From assembly GCA_026387915.1 (NCBI GenBank), contig JAPLKS010000022.1:186001-250000 (forward strand): a stretch of 64,000 nucleotides of DNA, written 5' to 3'. The notes under the pieces are model-generated. The model was given only the letters and a program-made list of their open reading frames with translations. It was not told the DNA's origin and searched no databases. Of the stretch, positions 35,958 through 44,380 are shown one piece after another. This DNA is from Gemmatimonadota bacterium. Lineage in GTDB: Bacteria > Gemmatimonadota > Gemmatimonadetes > Gemmatimonadales > Gemmatimonadaceae. Position numbers and translations under genes: made by a program. How positions within the stretch are numbered: the stretch's first letter is position 1; the number at the start of each line of letters is the position of its first letter.

Positions 35958-38900
35958 TTAATGCGACTTCCGCGCCTCTTTGGGAACCATGTACTCCCCA
36001 GTTGGAGGCCGTACCGGAATATCAAATAGCCCCGCCAGCGCCAGGCGCCAGTCGTCGAGAATCTCATAAACCGTCGGAATCACCACGAGCGTCAGCACGG
36101 TGGAGGTCATCACCCCGCCAATAATCGCCCGCCCGAGAGGCGATCGGAAATCCGCTCCCTCGCCGCTCCCAATCGCCACGGGGATCATGCCGGCAATGAG
36201 CGCCAGCGTGGTCATCATGATCGGACGCAACCGCACCCGCCCGGCCTCAATGATCGCCTCCCGCCGCGGTTTGCCGTTCTCCTGCCCCCACTTCGCAAAG
36301 TCAATCAAAAGAATCGCGTTCTTCGCCACGATGCCCATCAAAAGAATCACACCGATCATGCTCATGATGTTGAGCGTGTCGTGCGTGATCAGCAGCGCGA
36401 GCACCACGCCAATCAGTGACAGGGGCAGCGACACCATAATCGCGATGGGCTCAAGGAACGACCCGAACTGCATCACGAGAATCAAATACATCAGCAACAC
36501 GGCCACGCCGAGTGCTCCAAGAATCTTGCCAAACACTTCGGCTTGATCCTTTACCTCGCCGCCGTCCGTGCGCCGGTAACCCGGCGGCATGGTGAACTTG
36601 GCGAGTGCCTTATCGATATCGGTTTTCACTTCGCCCAGTGACCGGCCCTGCGTGTTGGCCTGGACGACTACCACGTTGTCGCGATCGAGGTGACTGATCA
36701 GGGCGGGGCCGAGTCCCTGCGTGACCGTTGCGATCTGCCCGAGCGGCATCACCGTCGAGCGGCCTCCCCCTTGGCCACCAACCACAATCGGCAACTGCTC
36801 CACGTCCGCAATGCGGGTCCGTGCTTCGGGCGAGAGCCGTACGCGCACCTTTCGGTTTTCTCCGGCCGGGTCCACCCAGTCGCCGGCGTCCACTCCGGCG
36901 AACGCGGGGCGCATCGACTGTGCGACCTGCCCCACCGTCACACCGAGTGAGCCAGCGAGCGCGCGGTTCAACTTCACTTCGAGTTCAGGCTTCTGGCCCT
37001 TGGTCGAAAGATCAATGTCCACAGCGCCTGGAACTTTCTGTACGAGGCGCATCACGGAGTCGGCGAGCGTTCCCAGCACGCGAGCATCGGGGCCACGCAA
37101 CTCAAGCTGAATCTGCTTGCGCGACCCGCCCATGCCGCCCGTGAACACCGACACCGTTGCGCCGCCAATCTGTTTGACTTCACGACGCAAAATCTCACCA
37201 AAATCCGTCTGACTCACGTGACGCTCAGACTTGTGCTTCATACGGACGTACACGCTGCCAATGTCCGGCGAGCCGAGCGCGGTGCCAGGCTGCATGCCCG
37301 CGCTGCTGCCACCGACGGTGGCAAACGAGTACTGCACGAGGTCGCCATGACTACGCGCCAGTCGCGCCGCTTCTTCGGTCTTGAGTCGCGTGTAATCGAG
37401 ATTCGAACCGGGAGGCGTCTGCACCTGGAGCGTGAGTTCGCTGCGGTCGGAGTTCGGCACAAAACCAAAGCCGCCGAACTTGGCCTGCAGGAAGATCGCC
37501 AGCACGAACGATGCCGTCGCGAGCCCCACCATGCTCCACTTGTGGTCGAGCGCCCACCCGATGACGCGCGTGTACTTATCCGCCATCCGGTCGAACCAGC
37601 GATTGAACTTCTCGAGCTGACGGCTAATCCAATTGCCGCGCTCATGCGCTTCCGTCTGCGGATCCGGCCAGTACGCCGAGAGCATCGGGTCGAGTGAGAA
37701 GCTCACAAACAACGACACAGCCACCGCCATCGCAATCGTGAGCGCGAGTGGCTTGAACCATTGCCCGGCCGTCCCATACATGAAGCCAATGGGGACGAAC
37801 ACGGCAATAATCGAGAAGGTTGTCGCGGCTACGGCGAGTCCGATTTCGTCAGTTCCCTCGTGCGAGGCACGGAAATGGTCTTTTCCCATTTCGATATGGC
37901 GCACGATGTTCTCGCGCACCACAATCGCGTCGTCAATCAATATGCCGATCGCCAACGACAGGCCGAGGAGCGACATCGTGTTGAGGGTAAAGCCTCCCGC
38001 ATACACGGCGATGAAGCTCGCCAACACGCTCACCGGCAGCGCGAGCCCGGTAATCACCGTCGAACGCCAGGAGTTCAGGAACAGAAACACCACGAGTACG
38101 GTGAGCGCGGCGCCTTCGAGCAACGTCTCCTCAACATTGCGCACGGACATATCCACGTGCTCACCGGCATTCTGAATCACATCGAGCCGCACGCCGGCGG
38201 GGAGCGTCGCCCGCAACGCATTCACCTTGGCGAGCACCTTGGCCGAAACCTGCGACGTGCTATACCCCTTTGACTTCTTGACCATAATGCCAACGGCATC
38301 ACGGGCCGTGGGCTGGCTCGCGTCGCCGTACTGCGCGGACGAGGACGCTTCCTGCGTGCCGTCCTTGGCCGTCGCGATCTCGCCAAGGCGGATCGTGCGT
38401 CCCCCGCGCTGATCAATCACAATGTTGTTGAAATCTTCGGGCGTCTCGAGCTTGCCGCGCAAGCGAATGGAACGTTCGTCGAGCGCGCCATTCACCTTGC
38501 CCACCGGCACGGCGAGATTCTGCGCCTGCAATGCGCCCACCACCTGCGCCACACTCAGTCCCGCCGCCTGCATCGCCTGCGGCTTGAGCTCGACCGTCAG
38601 CTCGCGGAGCACACCGCCCACCACAATGGCCTCAGCGACGCCGCTAATACCGCGGAGTTCTTTCGTGATGCCGGGGTCGGCCAGACGCGTGAGCTTCGGT
38701 GCATCGATCGCCGTTGAGTTGAGCGACAACTGCACAATCGGCATATCGCCTGGATCAAAGCGCGAAAGCACGGGCTCCTTCATTTCGGCCGGGAGCTCCG
38801 AACGAATCGCGCTGATTTTGTCGCGAATATCCTGCGACGCCTGCTGAATGTCCTTTTCAAACACAAACAGCACCGTCACGTTCGCAAAGCCATCCTGCGC

Positions 38901-39149
38901 CGCACCCTGAATACGATCTACGCCGGAAATACCGCTGATCGCCTCTTCCACGCGGTCGAGGACTTCGCGCTCCACGACATCGGGCGATGCCCCGGGATAC
39001 GGAATCGCCACATTGATAATCGGCTGCGCCACATCCGGAAACTCATCCGTCTGCAGCTGCGAAAGCGAAAACAGCCCGAACACCACCAACGCCACCATCG
39101 AGACGACGGTGACGATTGGCCGCTTGATTGCAAAATCAGAAATGAACAC
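35958..39149 (-). CDS. RND efflux transporter, inner-membrane permease (HAE1/AcrB type)
   Basis: 1063 aa, standard for the AcrB/MdtB class. The N-terminus MFISDFAIKRPIVTVV is the usual TM1 start. D406 and D407 in GILIDDAIVV (TM4) are the proton-relay pair. Two large periplasmic loops and twelve helices are visible. It pumps drugs, detergents or metabolites from periplasm or membrane out through TolC, driven by the proton gradient. It follows the adaptor by 9 bp; the order TetR, TolC, adaptor, permease forms one operon. Substrate unknown. Confidence 0.95.
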   Translation of the reverse strand: MFISDFAIKRPIVTVVSMVALVVFGLFSLSQLQTDEFPDVAQPIINVAIPYPGASPDVVEREVLDRVEEAISGISGVDRIQGAAQDGFANVTVLFVFEKDIQQASQDIRDKISAIRSELPAEMKEPVLSRFDPGDMPIVQLSLNSTAIDAPKLTRLADPGITKELRGISGVAEAIVVGGVLRELTVELKPQAMQAAGLSVAQVVGALQAQNLAVPVGKVNGALDERSIRLRGKLETPEDFNNIVIDQRGGRTIRLGEIATAKDGTQEASSSAQYGDASQPTARDAVGIMVKKSKGYSTSQVSAKVLAKVNALRATLPAGVRLDVIQNAGEHVDMSVRNVEETLLEGAALTVLVVFLFLNSWRSTVITGLALPVSVLASFIAVYAGGFTLNTMSLLGLSLAIGILIDDAIVVRENIVRHIEMGKDHFRASHEGTDEIGLAVAATTFSIIAVFVPIGFMYGTAGQWFKPLALTIAMAVAVSLFVSFSLDPMLSAYWPDPQTEAHERGNWISRQLEKFNRWFDRMADKYTRVIGWALDHKWSMVGLATASFVLAIFLQAKFGGFGFVPNSDRSELTLQVQTPPGSNLDYTRLKTEEAARLARSHGDLVQYSFATVGGSSAGMQPGTALGSPDIGSVYVRMKHKSERHVSQTDFGEILRREVKQIGGATVSVFTGGMGGSRKQIQLELRGPDARVLGTLADSVMRLVQKVPGAVDIDLSTKGQKPELEVKLNRALAGSLGVTVGQVAQSMRPAFAGVDAGDWVDPAGENRKVRVRLSPEARTRIADVEQLPIVVGGQGGGRSTVMPLGQIATVTQGLGPALISHLDRDNVVVVQANTQGRSLGEVKTDIDKALAKFTMPPGYRRTDGGEVKDQAEVFGKILGALGVAVLLMYLILVMQFGSFLEPIAIMVSLPLSLIGVVLALLITHDTLNIMSMIGVILLMGIVAKNAILLIDFAKWGQENGKPRREAIIEAGRVRLRPIMMTTLALIAGMIPVAIGSGEGADFRSPLGRAIIGGVMTSTVLTLVVIPTVYEILDDWRLALAGLFDIPVRPPTGEYMVPKEARKSH

Positions 39150-39158
39150 GGAGGCTCC

Positions 39159-40298
39159 TCAGCTCTTCGGCGCGATGGGCTTGTCGGCCGGAACGGCCAC
39201 CTTCACGGGAGTGCCCGACGTAATGCCCTGCGCGGCGCCAATGAGTAATGTGTCGCCGGCAGCAACGCCGCTCGTCAACTCCATCCGCTCGGTGGTCTCG
39301 TCACGCACGCCGATCGTCACGCTCACGCGCTCCGTCTTCCCGCCCTTCAGTCGCACCACAAACGGCGTGATGCCGCGCTGATCCACGGCGGTGAGCGGCG
39401 CGGTGAGACCATTGCGCGTTACGCTCGCCACGCGGCCTGTGGCATAGAGTCCAGCCACGAGTCCCTGCGCCGCATTCGGAATACGGACATACACACGCAC
39501 CTGTCGCGTCTGCGGGTCAGCACTCGGATAAATATTGGTAATCGCTCCGGTGTACGACTTGCCGGGGTATCCGGTAATCGAAAAAATCACCGGCGCGCCC
39601 ATGCGCACCTGCGCCAACTGATCGGCAGGTACCGCACCCTCAAGGCGCATCGTGCTCGGATCCACCACCGTGAACAACGGCGCGCCGGGCGCAACGACGT
39701 CACCGGGATTCACCTGCTTCTCGCTCACGACGCCATCATACGGACTCTTCACAACCGTGTTATCAAGATTGCGCTGCGCACTCGCGAGCCGAGCCTTGGC
39801 ATCTTCTAACTGTGCCTGCGCGCCGAGGTTGCCGCGACGCGCGCCTTCCAGCGCGTTCTCGGCAATCGCCCCAGCCGCAAGCAACTTCTCTGCGCGCGAC
39901 AAATCCCGCACCGCGTTATCGGCCGCCATCGTCGCCTGCGTCACGCCGCTACGCGCGCTGAGCCATGCTTCGCGCACCGCGCTTTCGTCAATACGCGCTA
40001 GGGCCGTGCCCTTGCTCACGCGTTGACCTGGCTCAATCAGCACCGCCACCACTGGCCCGCCGATCTCGGCGCGAATGCTCGCCGTTTTTTCGGCAGCTAA
40101 GGTGCCGCTGATCGTCGGTCCGCTATTGAGCGTCGCATTGCCGACCACCACCACATTCTCACTGCCGATGGTGACGGAGGATACGGTTTGTGGCATATCG
40201 GCATCGGCCGACTTTTTGCCGCAGGCCGCCATGGTCACGACGCCGACCGCGAACAGTATTGCCATCATCGCGCCGGGAGCGCGTGCGCTACGAAACAT
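39159..40298 (-). CDS. RND efflux periplasmic adaptor (membrane fusion protein), lipoprotein
   Basis: 379 aa starting at ATG 40298 with GAGG nine nt upstream. The lipobox TMAAC gives Cys26 as lipid site. A biotinyl/lipoyl-like motif (SIRAEIGGPVVAVLIEPGQRV), an alpha-helical hairpin with Ala-rich heptads (about 110-175), the second lipoyl half (TVVKSPYDGVVSEKQVNPGDVV) and beta-barrel domains follow in the usual AcrA/MexA order. It bridges permease and TolC. Confidence 0.94.
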   Translation of the reverse strand: MFRSARAPGAMMAILFAVGVVTMAACGKKSADADMPQTVSSVTIGSENVVVVGNATLNSGPTISGTLAAEKTASIRAEIGGPVVAVLIEPGQRVSKGTALARIDESAVREAWLSARSGVTQATMAADNAVRDLSRAEKLLAAGAIAENALEGARRGNLGAQAQLEDAKARLASAQRNLDNTVVKSPYDGVVSEKQVNPGDVVAPGAPLFTVVDPSTMRLEGAVPADQLAQVRMGAPVIFSITGYPGKSYTGAITNIYPSADPQTRQVRVYVRIPNAAQGLVAGLYATGRVASVTRNGLTAPLTAVDQRGITPFVVRLKGGKTERVSVTIGVRDETTERMELTSGVAAGDTLLIGAAQGITSGTPVKVAVPADKPIAPKS

Positions 40299-40342
40299 CG
40301 GGAAAATCCTCGTCTGAGAGCTGGTCACTGTGATATCCACGT

Positions 40343-41842
40343 TTAGCGGCCGGCCGCGGGACGCTGCGATGCAGCGCCCGTGCCGAGCGGAAGGTCTTTG
40401 AGGAAGGCGACGCGTAGCCGCGCCACTTCGAGATCGCGTGCCGCGGTGACGCGGTTGACGCGGGCCTGCTCGTACTGCGTGCGCGACTGCAACAGCTCTA
40501 CCTGTGTGGAGATCCCTTCACGAAAGCGCACTTCGGCAATCGAATACGCCTTGGCGGCCTGTTCATCGGTGCCGACACTCGCGGCATAACTCGCCTCGGC
40601 TTGCGCGAGTTGGTTGACGGCCGTGCGCGCATCGAGCGCAGCCAACTCACGCACCTGCTCGAGTGACTGCCGCGCCTCGATCACATTGGCTTCGGCAATC
40701 ATCCGGTCGCCCGTCAGCTTGCCGCCAAGGAACACCGGAAAGGAGAGTCCAACACTCGCGGTCCAGTTGGGATACAGTTCCGAGAGCGAGCCCGGCAGAA
40801 ATCCCGAAGGATACGCAAAGCGCTGATAACTCGAGCTGAGTTGCACCGAGGGCAGGCGATTCATCTGTGCGGCGCGGAAAGCGAATTGCTGCGCGTCCAC
40901 ATTCGCCTCGGCCTGGCGCACACTCGCGCGACGGCCAACCGTGGTGTCTGGCACGAGTCCGCCCTGCCGGCCCGGAATGTCGATCGGCTGCGAGAGCGCG
41001 GCCGACGCCACGGGAATGTTGCCTTCGTCGCGAATCGGGGTGGTGAGGGCGAGCGGCTGATTGAGCGGCACGCCGAGCAGTTGGCGCAAGCGCATCAACG
41101 CCACGTCGCGATTGCCGCGCGCGGCAATCAACGCCGGACGCTGGTTGTCGCGTGCCACGCGCGCGCGGAGTAAATCGAACTCGGCGGCGCTTCCCACTTG
41201 GCGTGAGACGGTGGTCTGCTGCAACGTACGTTCGGCCTGCGCGAGCGTGCTGTCGGCAATGAGCGAGAGTTGTTCACCGGCTACGGCGTCGAAGTACGCT
41301 TGGGCAACGTCGAGTGCGAGCTGCGCGCGCGCAGCGTCGAGGTTGATATCGGCTGCCGTGCGCGCCGCCTCTGCGCCTTTTTCGCTTGCCAGCAATCGGC
41401 CAGCGGTAAAGACGTTCTGCGAGAGCGAGAGTCCCAGCGTCATCGTGTTCGGCGAGGCAAAGATCTTGGAAATGTTACCGATGCTGCTGGTGGAGCTGCT
41501 CGAGCTAGTCGTGCTGGTGGTTGTCGAACTGGTCGTGGAGGAACTGCTGCCACTCGAGAGCGCCGCGAACTGGCTCTCGAAGGTACGCTGGTAGTTGGCG
41601 ATGCCATTCACCTGCGGCAGAAACTGCGACTTGGCCTGCAGCTGCTGTCCATGCGCACGCTGCACACCCGCTTCGGCCGTGCGCACGGAATGGCTCACCT
41701 TGGCCGCGAGCGTGAGCGCGTCGGCGAGGGAGATGGTGGTAGGAGCCGGTGCCTGCTGCGCCGCGCCGATGGTCGGTGCAGCGAGAAGCAGGAGTCCGGC
41801 TAGGAGCGTCGCTCGAGAGGCGTATATATAGGAAGCAAACAT
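40343..41842 (-). CDS. TolC-family outer-membrane efflux channel
   Basis: 499 aa from ATG 41842, where the signal peptide begins (ending GAAQQ). Two internal repeats of long coiled helices typical of TolC are visible. Residues 96-121, in the first barrel region, are a run of Ser and Thr only, apart from one Gly, an unusual insertion for this family (encoded by 41480-41557). A GTG at 41893 overlapping the TetR stop (TAGTG) is an alternative start. It is the exit duct of the RND pump encoded downstream. Confidence 0.93.
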   Translation of the reverse strand: MFASYIYASRATLLAGLLLLAAPTIGAAQQAPAPTTISLADALTLAAKVSHSVRTAEAGVQRAHGQQLQAKSQFLPQVNGIANYQRTFESQFAALSSGSSSSTTSSTTTSTTSSSSSTSSIGNISKIFASPNTMTLGLSLSQNVFTAGRLLASEKGAEAARTAADINLDAARAQLALDVAQAYFDAVAGEQLSLIADSTLAQAERTLQQTTVSRQVGSAAEFDLLRARVARDNQRPALIAARGNRDVALMRLRQLLGVPLNQPLALTTPIRDEGNIPVASAALSQPIDIPGRQGGLVPDTTVGRRASVRQAEANVDAQQFAFRAAQMNRLPSVQLSSSYQRFAYPSGFLPGSLSELYPNWTASVGLSFPVFLGGKLTGDRMIAEANVIEARQSLEQVRELAALDARTAVNQLAQAEASYAASVGTDEQAAKAYSIAEVRFREGISTQVELLQSRTQYEQARVNRVTAARDLEVARLRVAFLKDLPLGTGAASQRPAAGR

Positions 41843-41892
41843 GCGCGGAGTGGTCAGTCGGAGGGGCGACAACAAACAGGGGAATTGATGCA

Positions 41893-42516
41893 CTAGGACA
41901 CTCGGCGCTTGGCCGTGCGTGGCCGGCGAGCAGCGACGGGCTGAAAACCCAACGACTGCAAGCAGAGGCGTGCATAGGTGGCCGGTGCACCAGATGCAGG
42001 CTGCGGAAAGCTGTGCGGATCAATGTCGCGATGGAGCGCATCGTGAAAGATGGCGCTCATCAGCATGGCCTTCGCGGCGGGAATGCTTTTGGTGTCGGAG
42101 ATATAGCCGAGCGCGCCAAGTTTCTCGAAGTAGCTCTGTACGGCGGCGTGAATGGCGGCGGCGCCGTGCGTCATGCAGCGCGGCATCTCCGGGTTCTCTT
42201 CAAACTCGGCCATCGCCTTACGGATGGTGGCGCGGGTGCCGTGCAGTGCCTTGCGCATGCCGGTCGCGAAGGCGGTGAGCTCGGCGAGCGGATCCTCCGG
42301 TGCATCCGGCAGCGCATTCGCGCCACGACTGAACATCTCGTGCGAGCGAAGGGCCTCAAGGAGGAGTGCGGTCTTGGAGCCGAACTGGCGGAACAACGTC
42401 ACTTCGTTGACGCCTGCTTCTTCGGCAATCCGGCGGGTGGTCGTGCCGCGAAAACCGTGTTCGGCATAGAGCCGAACGGCGGCGGCGAGGACGTGGTCGC
42501 GGGTGGGTGTCGTCAT
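41893..42516 (-). CDS. TetR/AcrR-family transcriptional regulator
   Basis: 207 aa. The N-terminal helix-turn-helix (about 8-52) reads VLAAAVRLYAEHGFRGTTTRRIAEEAGVNEVTLFRQFGSK, here in two halves of the family consensus. The C-terminal ligand domain is variable. ATG 42516 gives the usual domain position and length. It is first gene of the efflux operon and its own likely operator (42544-42563) lies 27 bp before the start codon, so it probably represses the whole set until an efflux substrate binds. Confidence 0.93.
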   Translation of the reverse strand: MTTPTRDHVLAAAVRLYAEHGFRGTTTRRIAEEAGVNEVTLFRQFGSKTALLLEALRSHEMFSRGANALPDAPEDPLAELTAFATGMRKALHGTRATIRKAMAEFEENPEMPRCMTHGAAAIHAAVQSYFEKLGALGYISDTKSIPAAKAMLMSAIFHDALHRDIDPHSFPQPASGAPATYARLCLQSLGFQPVAARRPRTAKRRVS

Positions 42517-42543
42517 CAGGGGCTGGGGCGCGGGAGCGAGCGG

Positions 42544-42563
42544 ATGCAAGTGGGTACTTGCAT
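42544..42563. promoter_or_regulatory. Palindromic operator for the TetR regulator
   Basis: ATGCAAGT-N4-ACTTGCAT is a perfect 8-bp inverted repeat of 20 bp total, size and spacing typical for TetR-family dimers. A TTATAT sequence overlapping its upstream end could be the -10 box of the efflux operon, so binding would block transcription. Confidence 0.65.
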
Positions 42564-42572
42564 ATAACGCAA

Positions 42573-42603
42573 GCGCATCCACGGAAGTTTCCGGTGGATG
42601 CGC
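42573..42603 (-). terminator. Strong hairpin between respiratory and efflux operons
   Basis: GCGCATCCAC and its exact complement (10 bp) enclose an inner GGAA/TTCC stem, about 14 bp in all with one bulge. It lies some 130 nt past the stop of the gene at 42735 and just before the efflux promoter. A smaller hairpin (GGCCACC, 42640-42660) precedes it. Terminator is the likeliest role. Confidence 0.5.
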
Positions 42604-42734
42604 GCCGTTACACGCCGAATGCTCCACGGCGGCCGCAGAGGCCACCGTCGAGGGGTGGCCGCCGGCCAGCTGTCCTAAGAATGTCTAGCTTTGTCCTTCA
42701 TGAGCAGCGCCGCGCCGCCCGTTCCGGGAACCGC

Positions 42735-43247
42735 CTAGGCCGTTCCGTGCCGGCCAGAAGCAAAAAACAACGGCCATAATCCGCTCCGGCGCTTCATCAG
42801 CCAGAATGCGGCCAGTAGGGTGGAGCACAGATTGGCCGACACAATCGACCACCAGGGTAACGAAGAACGGATCGGCTCAGTCAGGAACCCGACCACGAAA
42901 ATCGTCAGCACCAGTCCAGCCACCATCACCGCCAGCACGGCCCGCGCATGACGCGGATGCCGTTCGGCGTGCGTCACGAGCTGCATCACGGTCAATCCGA
43001 TCAGCAGCGACACCACAAAGTGCAGCGCGTTGTACTGCAGAATGGCCGTGGTGTCGAGCGCGATCGGGTATTGCAGCACGGACGGATCACGGAGTCCCTG
43101 AAAGACCGCTTTGCCGAGTAAGTCCACGGTAAAGAACGACCCACGGGTCGCCAGCAGATCGAACCCCATGTAGAACGCCGCCACCGACAGGTACGCAATG
43201 AGTCCAATGACCAGTCCTTCGCGGCGTGCTGAGTTGGATGATGCCAT
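42735..43247 (-). CDS. Small multi-pass membrane protein, unknown function
   Basis: 170 aa from ATG 43247 with GGAG seven nt upstream; a longer frame upstream overlaps the previous gene and is rejected. About four hydrophobic helices are visible (near 15-35, 65-85, 98-118, 128-148) with a His-rich loop HAERHPRHAR. It is the last gene of the cytochrome b fusion operon, 23 bp after the previous one. Not recognised; a role in assembly or anchoring of the respiratory complex is only a contextual guess. Confidence 0.7.
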   Translation of the reverse strand: MASSNSARREGLVIGLIAYLSVAAFYMGFDLLATRGSFFTVDLLGKAVFQGLRDPSVLQYPIALDTTAILQYNALHFVVSLLIGLTVMQLVTHAERHPRHARAVLAVMVAGLVLTIFVVGFLTEPIRSSLPWWSIVSANLCSTLLAAFWLMKRRSGLWPLFFASGRHGTA

Positions 43248-43270
43248 GTCAATCTCCAATGAGGGGCGCG

Positions 43271-43693
43271 TCAGGGCAGCGTCGAGCGAATGCGCGGCAA
43301 CAACATCACAAAAACCAGCAGCACGCCGGTGGCCTGCATCACACCAGCGGCCATCAACGCAAATCGTATGGCGAATGTAGCATCGGGGGCGGCCATCAGC
43401 TCCAGCGCGGCCCGCAGCGCCGTACCGCCCGTCACGCACCAGTACGCCCACTCCGCGAGCGCGGGCTTATACCGAACGTCGTCCTTGGCGGCGCGTGGAA
43501 ACATCCAGAGCGCCACGCCGCCAATCACCATCATGACGAACCCCACGAGGAGCACGTGGGTGTGGGCACTCATGCCGCGCGGCGGCAACGGGATGCCGAA
43601 CTCCCGCGCGGAAAGCATCCACAACCCAATCGCGACCCCACACGCGAGAAACACAATGGCGGTCTTCAGATACCGGCGAACGATCGACGACAC
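43271..43693 (-). CDS. Small membrane protein resembling a heme-copper oxidase subunit I fragment
   Basis: 140 aa, GTG start at 43693 with AGAGG upstream. About four helices. The segment AHTHVLLVGFVMMVIGGVALWMFP has the H-x-H followed by Gly-rich helix seen in short proteins annotated as cytochrome oxidase polypeptide I-like and in NnrS-type proteins. It lacks the full set of heme and CuB histidines, so it is not an oxidase by itself; it may bind heme. Fifteen bp separate it from the gene before it. Confidence 0.7.
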   Translation of the reverse strand: MSSIVRRYLKTAIVFLACGVAIGLWMLSAREFGIPLPPRGMSAHTHVLLVGFVMMVIGGVALWMFPRAAKDDVRYKPALAEWAYWCVTGGTALRAALELMAAPDATFAIRFALMAAGVMQATGVLLVFVMLLPRIRSTLP

Positions 43694-43708
43694 GTCGAAG
43701 CCTCTTCG

Positions 43709-44380
43709 CTAATTGTGAGGCGCGGCAGACGGCGGTGAACTACGTGCCGGTAGCCCACGCGTGACCTGCAGCGATCGCCGTTCAGGATCAAAGGTGATCA
43801 CCTGCACCCCACGATCCGCAAAGGTCAGCGTGGTGTCAATCACCAGTTGTGCCGGAACGGCGGCACCGGCTCGGCGCGCGCGCTCCGTTGCCTCACGCTG
43901 CGCGCGCCCAGCGTACATGCCCGTGTCGGCGTCCGAAGCGGCGGCCGGCGCGAATGCTGCCGCGTCATCGTCCGTCTGTTCGCGACGCGTAAAACTGACG
44001 CGTATTCGGCGGGTGCCAGGCGCCACATCCACATCGCGGAGCAAATACATCGGCCGATCATTGCGGAGTCCGGCTCCGTGCACCACAGATTCGTTCACGA
44101 GTTGGCTATCGACGGACACGCGCAGCAAGTAGGTCGCTGCGTGTCCCTCGCACTCCACGCGCTGCCGCATGTGCGCGGGACGTGCCGCGAGTTCGGCCTC
44201 TGAGAGCGTGCGGCATGTTTCAATGCGTTCCGGGCGCGCGCTCCACGAAAGGCGGAGTCGCGCCGCATGGCCGGAGTGATAGGACCACGGCACGGCCGAG
44301 GCATACGCGAGGAGCGCGAGGGCGACCGCGCTCACGACGACGGCGCGCGCGAGTTGCACTGGCGATTGACGCGGCGTCAC
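43709..44380 (-). CDS. Membrane-anchored periplasmic protein, unknown
   Basis: 223 aa. GTG 44380 overlaps the stop of the cytochrome b fusion gene (GTGA), showing translational coupling. One transmembrane helix (about 11-30) is followed by a polar domain with beta-strand character (ATYLLRVSVDSQLVNESVVHG) and a Ser/Pro tail. I do not recognise the family. The coupling implies the product works with the fusion protein. Confidence 0.72.
   Translation of the reverse strand: MTPRQSPVQLARAVVVSAVALALLAYASAVPWSYHSGHAARLRLSWSARPERIETCRTLSEAELAARPAHMRQRVECEGHAATYLLRVSVDSQLVNESVVHGAGLRNDRPMYLLRDVDVAPGTRRIRVSFTRREQTDDDAAAFAPAAASDADTGMYAGRAQREATERARRAGAAVPAQLVIDTTLTFADRGVQVITFDPERRSLQVTRGLPARSSPPSAAPHN

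Noticed and set aside
41842-41893. GTG start of TolC overlapping the TetR stop
   Set aside because: It would add 17 residues before a clean signal peptide, and no ribosome-binding site is evident; kept only as an alternative.
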